DNA of 64,000 bases, taken from contig NZ_JAGGOG010000011.1 in assembly GCF_018614655.1 (NCBI RefSeq), positions 186,001 to 250,000 of the forward strand, written 5' to 3'. A program made the translations under genes and the position numbers. Positions 43,214-51,200 of this stretch are shown here, in pieces. Source of the DNA: Pseudomonas fluorescens (GTDB lineage Bacteria > Pseudomonadota > Gammaproteobacteria > Pseudomonadales > Pseudomonadaceae). Every line of letters begins with the position of its first letter. Position 1 is the first letter of the stretch. The notes under the pieces were generated by a model that was not told where the DNA came from, made no database searches, and saw only the letters and a list, made by a program, of their open reading frames with translations.

Positions 43214-45025
43214 TCAGGCCGGAACGGTGACATGATGGCTGCGCTGATGCGCTGCTTCACTGGACTGGCTCTCGCCGTGCATCTCCGCCAGGCGGGTGAT
43301 GAACTCGTCCACGAACACACGCATGTCGGCACTGACTTCCTTGTTGCGGGTAATCAGGCGGTTGTAGCCAAACAGCGCGGGGATTGCGACGAACAGCCCC
43401 ATGGCCGTGGCCAGCAAGGCCGCCGCCATGCCTGGGGCGATGGCGTTGATGTTCACGTCACCGGCCATGGCCGTGCCGAGGAACACCACCATGATCCCCA
43501 ACACCGTCCCGAGCAGGCCGATGTAAGGCCCGCCGGCAATCGCGTTGGACAGGGTTGAGAGTTTGGAACTCAGTTGCTGGTTCTCACGGGTGCGCACACC
43601 GTCCATGGAACAGCGGATGGCTTCGATGGTGGCCGCCGAGACCGACGAGGTGTCAGCGCCCTGGGCGCGACGGGTACGGATCTCCTTGACCGCCACCAGG
43701 TACAGGCGCCACAGCGAAGAATGGTGCAGGCGTTGCGCCAATGGCTGGTCGTCGGCGAACATTTCCAGGCGTGTACCGATCTGCGCGAACTGCTCGCGAA
43801 ACAGCTCGTTGGCACGGCTGACCTGGCCGACCATGCGGTTCTTGCGGTACATGATGATCCACGACTGAAACATCATCGCCACCAGCACCAGGATGATCAC
43901 CCAGGCGTCCACCGGCACGGCCTTGAGCAAGAAACCCAGGCTGCCGAAGCCGAAACCTGACTGTTCTTCATCGACGCCATAGACCACCAGTTTCGACTCG
44001 GCGCCCTGGGCGCTGGCATCGGCCAGCAACAGGCTGGCCGGACGCGCGACCTTGGACAGGCGTAGCTCATCCATGGCGCCGGTGAACGGCAAGTAAGGGC
44101 TCGCAGGTGCACCGGCTACCGCTGGCAGGTCGGCGCCAATCGCCATTTGTGAGTTGAACGCCGGTATCGCCGCCGCGAGGCTCGCGGTTTCACGGCCATT
44201 GACGTAGAGCGTGACTTTTTCGCCCTCGACGGTGAACGCCAGGTGCTGCCATTGCCCGGGATTCAATGGCTGGGTCGAGACCGCCCGCTGACCGTCGACT
44301 TCCACAAACGGCATGCCCTCGTTCAAGCCCAGCAACAGACTCTGGGTGCCTTCGCGGCGAACCAGCACCATTTGCTCGCCACTGGCCTGGTCCAGGCGCA
44401 ACCAGACGCTAAAGGTAAAGGCCCCGCCGGCGTTGTGTTGCAACGATGGGCTGGCCGGTAACAGCAACGGTTGGCCGCTGAACTGCAACGCACGGCCGAT
44501 CACCCCGTCGATACTGGCGCCGGTGGCGTTCAGCGCGGTATTGCCATAGGCCGTGGTGTCCCGTGGCGGCATGCCGTTGGTACCGTCGAAATGGTAGAGC
44601 GCGGTGTAGTTCGGGTCGAAGGTCAACTGGCCGTTGGCCGTGGCCGTCGCCTTCTGGTTGCCGTAGTACATCCACAGATCCTGGCGCTGGGCGCCTTCCA
44701 CCTTGGGCACATCGACCCAGATCAATGCCATGCCCATCAATGGGTCAAAACTTTCGATCTGGTGGTTGAGCACGGTCTTGTCATCGGCACTGACAAAGCG
44801 CAGGTCGGAACCGTCGTCCTTGACCCCATCGAAGGTGAAGTTACCCGTGTGCAGACGCACCAGCAGCGCGGTACGGCCCAGTGCCTGGCTGATCGCCGCA
44901 CCTTGGGCGGTGGTGTCCACCGAGATCTGTTTGCGGTAGTGCCAATCGTCCTGCCACCAGGCATGGGCGGTGGCCGGGAGTGCGAAACCCAGGCAGATCA
45001 ACAGGCTCAGAAATAGGCGTTGCAT
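43214..45025 (-). CDS. exbB: ExbB/TolQ proton channel fused to DUF2341 and LamG-like periplasmic domains
   Basis: 603 residues, against about 240 for usual ExbB. Signal peptide (1-22); residues 25-130 match the DUF2341 pattern (WWQDDWHYRKQISVDTTAQG, LMGMALIWVDVPKVEG); residues 145-330 have a concanavalin/LamG-like pattern (YNPTALYHFDGTNG-type entry, GGAFTFSVWLRLDQASGEQM, LNPGQWQHLAFTVEGEKVTL, GAMDELRLSKVAR). The channel follows: VIILVLVAMMFQSWIIMYRK, then ISGGPYIG-type AIAGGPYIGLLGTVLGIMVV and AAALLATAMGLFVAIPALFG. The lectin-like part should lie in the periplasm. Last-but-two step before exbD, 11 bp away. Confidence 0.88.
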   Translation of the reverse strand: MQRLFLSLLICLGFALPATAHAWWQDDWHYRKQISVDTTAQGAAISQALGRTALLVRLHTGNFTFDGVKDDGSDLRFVSADDKTVLNHQIESFDPLMGMALIWVDVPKVEGAQRQDLWMYYGNQKATATANGQLTFDPNYTALYHFDGTNGMPPRDTTAYGNTALNATGASIDGVIGRALQFSGQPLLLPASPSLQHNAGGAFTFSVWLRLDQASGEQMVLVRREGTQSLLLGLNEGMPFVEVDGQRAVSTQPLNPGQWQHLAFTVEGEKVTLYVNGRETASLAAAIPAFNSQMAIGADLPAVAGAPASPYLPFTGAMDELRLSKVARPASLLLADASAQGAESKLVVYGVDEEQSGFGFGSLGFLLKAVPVDAWVIILVLVAMMFQSWIIMYRKNRMVGQVSRANELFREQFAQIGTRLEMFADDQPLAQRLHHSSLWRLYLVAVKEIRTRRAQGADTSSVSAATIEAIRCSMDGVRTRENQQLSSKLSTLSNAIAGGPYIGLLGTVLGIMVVFLGTAMAGDVNINAIAPGMAAALLATAMGLFVAIPALFGYNRLITRNKEVSADMRVFVDEFITRLAEMHGESQSSEAAHQRSHHVTVPA

Positions 45026-45049
45026 GTGAAGGGATCTCCGTCAAAAGGG

Positions 45050-46672
45050 TCAGAAAGTCGCCTGCACACTGAAGTGCAGTCGCGAGTCCTGTTTCTGGGT
45101 GTTCGGTCCATTGAGCAGTGGGTAGCCCCAGTCCAGGCTGCCGGATAACCACTTGCTCAAACTGGCGCGGGTGCCCAGGCCGACACTGGCCAGGCTGTAT
45201 TCGTCTTCCTGCTCGGGCAGTGGGTCGTGCAGGCGCAGGCGTGAACCTTCGGCGAACGCATAGAAGCGCCACTCCTGCACATAACTGCCGAGGAATTTGG
45301 CCAGGGAGGGCGTGCGCAGCTCCTGGGACAACAGAAAGCCTTCGTCCCCGGTGCGCTCGGCGGCGAGGTAGCCGCGTATCGAGGTGGCGCCACCGGCGGA
45401 ATACTGTTCGTTGGAAACCAGCGGCCCGGACGCCAGCTGAAAACCGGCCTTGGATGCCGACTGCCAGTCATTGGCGAAGGTGTAGGTGTAATTCAGGTCG
45501 CCCTTGAGCACGGCAAAACTGGCACTGGCCTGGTCGCGTTTGTATTGGAACTCCTTGTCGTCGCTGCCGTAGCCGAAAAAGCGGCGGGTGCCGACCACCA
45601 GGTTCAGACCCAACCCCAACTGCGAGTGTTCGTTGTAGCGATAGCCGTTGTAGCCAAAGGTCATGGGCGCGTACTTGAGCGGGATCTGATCGCTGCTGCC
45701 ACCGAAACGCATCTGCTCGTCGAAGTCCTTGAAGTCCACACCCACCGACAGCGAGTTGGCCCAGTTGGCGCTGGCCGGCAGGTTATAAATGGCCGACACG
45801 CCATAGGAATGGCCCTTGCCCAACACGTTACTGCCGCCGATCGTGGCGATATTGCTGTCGGACTGATAACCGGAGAATTGCAAGGTCCAGCGCTCGTTCA
45901 ATGGCGCACTGTAGGAGCCCGACCAGACCTTGGCATTGGAACTGTCCTGGGGCGCAGTGAAGTAGGTCAGGGAAATGCTGTGGCCCAGTTGCCAGAGGTT
46001 GTCATAACCCAAGGTGGCAACGCTGCGCAGCTTCTCGGTGTCGGCGCTGTAGTCGTTATTCAGGCCGATGCTGGCGTGCCAGGGATTCTGGTCTTCCACT
46101 TGCAGGTCAACATCCATGGTGCCCGGACGCTGGCCTTCGCGAACCAACGGCGTGACCTGGCGCCCAGCCCCCCGATTGAGACCGGCCAGTTGGGTTTGCA
46201 CGCTGGCAAAATCCGGTACCGCGCCCTCCTTCAGCGCCGGTACTTCGTCGCGAATGTCTACCGGCGAATAATGTTTGGCACCCACCACCCGTACCCGGCC
46301 GATCTTGGTTTCGCTGACTTGCAGGTAGACGATGCCGTCATCGACCTTCTGCTCCGGCAACTCGACAAACACCGACTGGTAGCCGCGCTCCTGGTAGATC
46401 TTCTGCAAGGCATCACGGGCGCCTTCGATATCCCCCAGGGACTTTTGCGGTCCCAGAAACGGATACACCGCCTCCTCGATGGCCCGCGCATCGAGCACGG
46501 TATTACCGCGCACGAAGTACTCATTTACATCCACCAAACGCGCGGGGGCCTCAGGCTGAGCGCCCTCCTCGTCAGCTTGCACCGGCTGCGCCAGCGCCCC
46601 CAGCGCCCACCAGCACAGCGCCAGGCAACGCCCGGTGCCGAGCGGCCACGTTGACTTGAACAGATGCTCCAC
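45050..46672 (-). CDS. pdtB: TpsB outer-membrane transporter (ShlB/FhaC/HecB family)
   Basis: 540 residues from GTG 46672 (a TTG start at 46750 overlapping the phdA stop is the alternative). Signal-like segment CLALCWWALGALAQPVQA. POTRA-type region in residues 40-190 (VNEYFVRGNTVLDARAIEEA, GYQSVFVELPEQKVDDGIVYLQV), then the FhaC-type barrel with the signature GGATSIRGYLAAERTGDEG (VRGF/Y tetrad) and C-terminal F. It should export and thread the TpsA protein. Orthology to PdtB is by neighbourhood (phdA, exbB, exbD, ppiC). Confidence 0.92.
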   Translation of the reverse strand: MEHLFKSTWPLGTGRCLALCWWALGALAQPVQADEEGAQPEAPARLVDVNEYFVRGNTVLDARAIEEAVYPFLGPQKSLGDIEGARDALQKIYQERGYQSVFVELPEQKVDDGIVYLQVSETKIGRVRVVGAKHYSPVDIRDEVPALKEGAVPDFASVQTQLAGLNRGAGRQVTPLVREGQRPGTMDVDLQVEDQNPWHASIGLNNDYSADTEKLRSVATLGYDNLWQLGHSISLTYFTAPQDSSNAKVWSGSYSAPLNERWTLQFSGYQSDSNIATIGGSNVLGKGHSYGVSAIYNLPASANWANSLSVGVDFKDFDEQMRFGGSSDQIPLKYAPMTFGYNGYRYNEHSQLGLGLNLVVGTRRFFGYGSDDKEFQYKRDQASASFAVLKGDLNYTYTFANDWQSASKAGFQLASGPLVSNEQYSAGGATSIRGYLAAERTGDEGFLLSQELRTPSLAKFLGSYVQEWRFYAFAEGSRLRLHDPLPEQEDEYSLASVGLGTRASLSKWLSGSLDWGYPLLNGPNTQKQDSRLHFSVQATF

Positions 46673-46746
46673 ACCGCCCCCTGAAATGCTCGAAATACCC
46701 GGATGCCCGGAACTGGCCGTCGCTGTTTGCACAGCGTTTGGCCGAC

Positions 46747-47358
46747 TCAATTGCTGGTGGTCGAGGTAGCGCCGTGACGCGCCAGCCAGGTGTGCAGCAG
46801 GGCGAAGTTCAGCGAGAACTCCGGCATGTGCAGCAAGGCGCCGCAGAACACTTCACCGATGATTTTCTGGATCAGCTGTACCGCGCGTGGGTCGTCCAGC
46901 AGCGTGGCGATGTCACGCCGCAAGGTGGTAGCGCTCCAGACTTTCTGACTCAGATCCAGGCCGACGAACCAGCGGAACAGCAGGTTGTAATTGAGCTGCT
47001 CGTGCAGTTGCTGCTCGCTGGGCACTGAATAGAGCAGTTGCAGCAAGAGAACCTGCAGCACCGTGCGCGGCGCGATCACCAGGCCGGGCTCCACGTTGAG
47101 GGCCTGGAGCAGGTCGCGGTGTTGGTCGAACACGTCGTCGATCTGCGGGCGCAGCAGCACCAGCGAATGGCCCGCGGGGATGTAGCTGGAGACTTCTTTC
47201 AAGGCGCCTTGCCAGTCGTCCTGGGAGACGATCCAGACCCAGGGCGCGCCGTAGCGATAGACCGAGACCGGTTTTTTGCGGGCGGCTTCGACGATCTTTG
47301 ACAGGCGCTGATCCAGCTCCTGCATACCCACTTTCGAGTAGCGTTCCATAGTGCCCAT
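46747..47358 (-). CDS. phdA: PhdA-like protein: Phd/YefM-type domain joined to a transposase-type (DUF772) domain
   Basis: 203 residues from ATG 47358 (AGGAG 8 bp upstream). Residues 4-50 look like a Phd/YefM antitoxin DNA-binding part (MERYSKVGMQELDQRLSKIV, PVSVYRYGAPWVWIVSQDDW). Residues 105-165 strongly resemble the N-terminal DUF772 domain of IS5/IS1182 transposases (QLLYSVPSEQQLHEQLNYNL, LFRWFVGLDLSQKVW). There is no DDE catalytic core and no inverted repeats, so this is a domesticated fusion, not an element. First gene of the unit running to ppiC. In P. aeruginosa, PhdA (PA0691) is linked to phage-mediated lysis and DNA release in biofilms. Confidence 0.8.
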   Translation of the reverse strand: MGTMERYSKVGMQELDQRLSKIVEAARKKPVSVYRYGAPWVWIVSQDDWQGALKEVSSYIPAGHSLVLLRPQIDDVFDQHRDLLQALNVEPGLVIAPRTVLQVLLLQLLYSVPSEQQLHEQLNYNLLFRWFVGLDLSQKVWSATTLRRDIATLLDDPRAVQLIQKIIGEVFCGALLHMPEFSLNFALLHTWLARHGATSTTSN

Positions 47359-47503
47359 TTGCTCCACTCCTGGCATCTTGTCACTGGCCGGAAAGTTGCC
47401 TTGCGGCCTCCTCAAGCGCGTTACATAGGCAAGACGGGAGTGGCTGGGGGCTACCGAACTTTTGTCATAAAAGCTTCATTCGGGTGGGGCGGGTTGGTTG
47501 GTG

Positions 47504-48205
47504 TACATATCCGTTGCTGCGGTCACGGCTACGTATGGTTCCGCTCTTACAGCGGGTCACTTTTGGAAAAGAGCCCGGAATGCCGGCCCAGCCAAAAGTA
47601 ACCAAAAGGGCTCTTGCCCCACCACTCGGCACCTCGCCTAGGCTCGGCATGCCCTCACTTCGGCATTGCTCCGTGGGCCGCCGCAATGGGCCATCCCTGG
47701 CCCAGTGCGGCTAAACCGGCGTCCTGCCGGTTTACCCACGGAGCAATGCCTACGTTCAGCCAGCGTGGTTTAACGGGGCGCCTAAGATCAAAAACAGAGC
47801 GAGGCGGCCTAGTAGCCGACCTAGTATCTGAAGCGTATGCGTTTCCTCCTCACACCTTCGCGTAGCAGCTGTCGAGCGCCAGCGAGGCTGCGTGCTCTTG
47901 ATCTGCTTTTGATCTTGATCTTGATCTGAGGCGCCCCGTTAAACCACGCTGGCCGAACGCAGGTATTACGCAGTGGGCATCCCGGCATGGATGCCGGGAT
48001 AGCCGCGTTGGGCCATGGATGGCCCGTCGCGGCGGCCCACGGAGTAATGCCGGAGTGAGGGCACACCGAGCCTAGGCGAGGTGCCGAGTGGTGGGGCAAG
48101 AGCGTTTTGCTTACTTTTGACTGGGCCGGCATTCCGGCTGTTCAAAAGTGAGCCGCTGTAAGAGCGGAACCATACTCAGCCGTCACCGAAAAAACGGATA
48201 TGTAC
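47504..48205. repeat. Composite palindromic repeat, copy B (inverted relative to copy A)
   Basis: About 0.70 kb ending in TACATATCCGTT ... AACGGATATGTA. Same arms as copy A (TTGCCCCACCACTCGGCACC near 47617; inverted copy near 48085; GTTTAACGGGGCGCC at both inner ends). The centre carries the GATCAA-type tandem repeat and REP half in the opposite orientation to copy A. It lies between the phdA start and the pdtA terminator, so the phdA-ppiC unit is separated from the TpsA gene. Short frames inside are not genes. Confidence 0.85.
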
Positions 48206-48231
48206 CCCCGGCCAGCCCTCTCCCCCCCCCA

Positions 48232-48259
48232 CAAAAAAATGGGCGATCACCGATCGCCC
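48232..48259 (-). terminator. Rho-independent terminator of the giant TpsA gene
   Basis: On the minus strand GGGCGATC-GGT-GATCGCCC runs into ATTTTTTT, 29 bp after the stop. Confidence 0.93.
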
Positions 48260-48287
48260 CAAATACAACGAGAGGTCCCTGAAAACC

Positions 48288-51200
48288 CTACAAACTAATC
48301 TGCCGCCGCTCCTCATCCGTCAACTGCGCCCGCGCCTGGTCACTCAGTGGCCCAGCCCCAAGCACCTGCACCGGACTGTCCGGGTTATAAACCGGCGACG
48401 TCGAAGCCGAATCCGGCCTCCGTTGCACCGGCTCCGTCCCAAACCCCAACACCTCAACCGTGACAATCGACGCCCTGCCCTGGCGCGCCGCCGCCTGTTG
48501 ATTACGCGCCGCATCCTCCGCCGCCTGGGACGCTGCCGCCCCCGCCGCACTGGCCGACGTCATCGCCCCGGTGTTCACCGCCGCCGACACCGGCACCCCG
48601 GACGACTTGCCCTGGGTCTGGATATTCGCCGCGTTCACCACCCGTAACGCCGCAATGTTGATGTTGCCCGACACCCGAATCCCCGCCTCGCCCGCATCGA
48701 TGGTGCCCAACGGCGCGATCAGGTCGATATCCCCCGCCGGTACTTCCGGAATCGGGTTAAGTGTCGCAATCCCCGCACCGGTACTCGGCACCGACGGCGA
48801 CAGGCTGACGTTGCCCCAGTTGTCATAGATCCGCCGAGGCGGCGTATACACCACGGTGGTCTTGGATCCCCGGCCGGCGTTGATATCGCCCTCGGCCGAC
48901 CAACCCATGATCGACCCGCCAAAGGTGGTCATGATCCGGCTCTGGCCCAGCAGAATGCTGCCCATGGAATACAGCTGGATATCGCCGACGCCCTGGGTGA
49001 TCACCCCCGCCGTCGACGGTGGTGCGGCGCCCTCGATGCCGAAGACCTGGCCGCCACCCGGTGTGAGCATCTGAATCGAACCACCGAAATCGGTGTGTAC
49101 ACCCGAGCCGCCAAACAGTGTGATATCGCCTTTGTAGGTGATCGGGTTGCCGGCCACGTCCTTGTCCGGGAATAACCCGGCGATCGCCGCCCGGCCACGC
49201 ACATAACTGCCTTGGCGTACGCCGCCGTCCTGGTTGTACTCACGGCCGGCAGCCTTGAGTTCAGCGAAGTAAACATCACGGGCAAACACCCGTTGTTGCT
49301 CGGCCGGCAGTGCCGCGTAATAGGCACGGGCCTGGTCGGTGTCGCCGATAAAACCGAAGCGCTCGGCCAGCCAGGTGGCCAGTTCTTTCTCGTAGGTCTT
49401 GGCAACCTTGGCGCCCTGGATCGACACCGGCTCGCCGCTTGAGAGCTGATTGGCCCGGTCGAGGTAGGCCTCGACAAAACGGCGGTAGTCGGGGCCATTG
49501 GGGCCGGCGCCCGCTTGCATGACGATGCTCGCGCCGGGGCGGTTATCGCCGGGGACGACAGGCCCGAGGCTCGTGATGCTGACTTCGCCGCCACTGGAGA
49601 CCGGGCGCCCAGACATCAGGATATTGCCGCCAGCCGTCACCTCCAATCCACCAGGCCCGGCGACCTGGAAGTTGCTGTAGAGGATGTCGCGCCCAGCAGA
49701 CACGATGGAGATGTCATTCGGGTTGTAGTGGATGAACAGGTTGCCCTTGGATTGGGCATTTTCGGGGCTGCTGACCAGGTCAAAACGGCTGCCGCTGCTG
49801 ACAATATCTCGCCCGGCCTTCATCCAGACCGGCCCACCACCCTCGTACCAGGTCTGCCCCGAATGCAGGTTATCGGGGTTAGAACCAAAGGTGATAATTC
49901 GGCCACTGCTGACCCCCAGCAAGTCCCCGGTCAAGGCATAGAAACGTGCCGGCTCGGAAGAGGCGCTGTAGGCCGCCGACGCGCTGCCGGAGCCAAAGGC
50001 AAACAACGGCAGCGGGCTATTGGTCTTCACAGGGTTGCCGTTGGCCGACAGGTTGCTGCCATCGATGACCGGCGTGCCGCCAAGGTTGCCGACAAACGCC
50101 GGACGCCAAGGGGTCGCCATGACGCTCGGATCGGCTGCCGAAGGGGTGACAAACATCCCGGCGGCATAGATCGAGTCGTGCGCCAGGAACTGCAACTGGC
50201 CGTGGGTGCCCGGCGCGAGCAAGAGCGGGGAGCGGTAAGCCAAGTCAGACTGGGCGGAAGCGGAGGCTTTGCCGTAATAAAAACTGCCGCTGGCAGCCGT
50301 CGCACGAAGAGTCGACGGATAGACGATTGCTAGGTCAGAGGTCGCCTGGGCGGTATTTGGGGTCAAATTCCCCCCCGCTGAAAACAGGTCGATGGCCGTG
50401 CGGTCGGTCCACAGCGAAAACCAACTGGTACCGGCGCCGTATTGCAGGTCATTTTGCCCTGCGCTGCCGCGAGTAAACGCTGAGCTGTTTTGCAGCACCA
50501 CACGGCCTGGATCGACCACATCCTGCAGTACCAGATCGCCCAGTGTCGCCAGGCTGAAAGTGGCATCGCCCGGAACCAGGGTCATGCCGCCCGCCGCCAT
50601 GCCACGGGTGGCCTGCAGCGGATCGAACGCCCGGGTTTCACCCGTGCTGTGGTCGGTGGCCACGCTGCCATAGTGCAGGTCGATCTGGCCCATGGCACCA
50701 CTGCTCAACCGTGCATTGCCGCGCACATCCACCAGCATGCCGTTCTGCCGGCCGGTCGTCAGATCGCTGGCCGCATTCAAGGCGCCACCAATATTCACCC
50801 GCAGGTCGCCACCGCCGGTCAGTTGCAGGCTGCCGTCACTGGCAACCCGACCGGTGCTGCCGACGGCCAGCACCAGGCCCTGGCTACGCGGGTTGACGCT
50901 GGAACTCAGTGTGCTGCCTAGCATGCTGCGTAACAGCCCCGCGTCACCGCCCACCTGAACATCCAGGTCGCCCCCACCCAACGTGCCAAACCCGGTAAAC
51001 CCAACCAGTTGATCCACCCGCTGGTCAGCCATGGCCGTCGAGGTGTAGCTGCCGAAATTGATCCACCAGGCCGTCGGCTGCACTTGCCCGCCCGTATTCA
51101 CATTGCCGCTGCCCTGGCGCCATAGCCAATTACCCACATCCGCCGAATCATTGCCACTGTCCACTGGGTTGGGGCGCCCGACGCCACTCCCCGAGCTGGG

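Noticed and set aside
46747..47358. Insertion sequence suggested by the transposase-like domain
   Set aside because: Only the N-terminal DUF772 part is present, with no DDE core, no terminal inverted repeats and no target duplication; the gene is intact and in an operon.
32357..47865. Similar short frames inside both composite repeats (for example 32357-32647 and 47614-47865)
   Set aside because: They recur only because the repeats recur, cross hairpins, and have no ribosome-binding site. Such frames are easily mis-annotated as hypothetical proteins.
48221..48230. C9 homopolymer after the pdtA gene as a phase-variation tract
   Set aside because: It lies outside any coding frame and beyond the terminator, so slippage there would have no evident effect.
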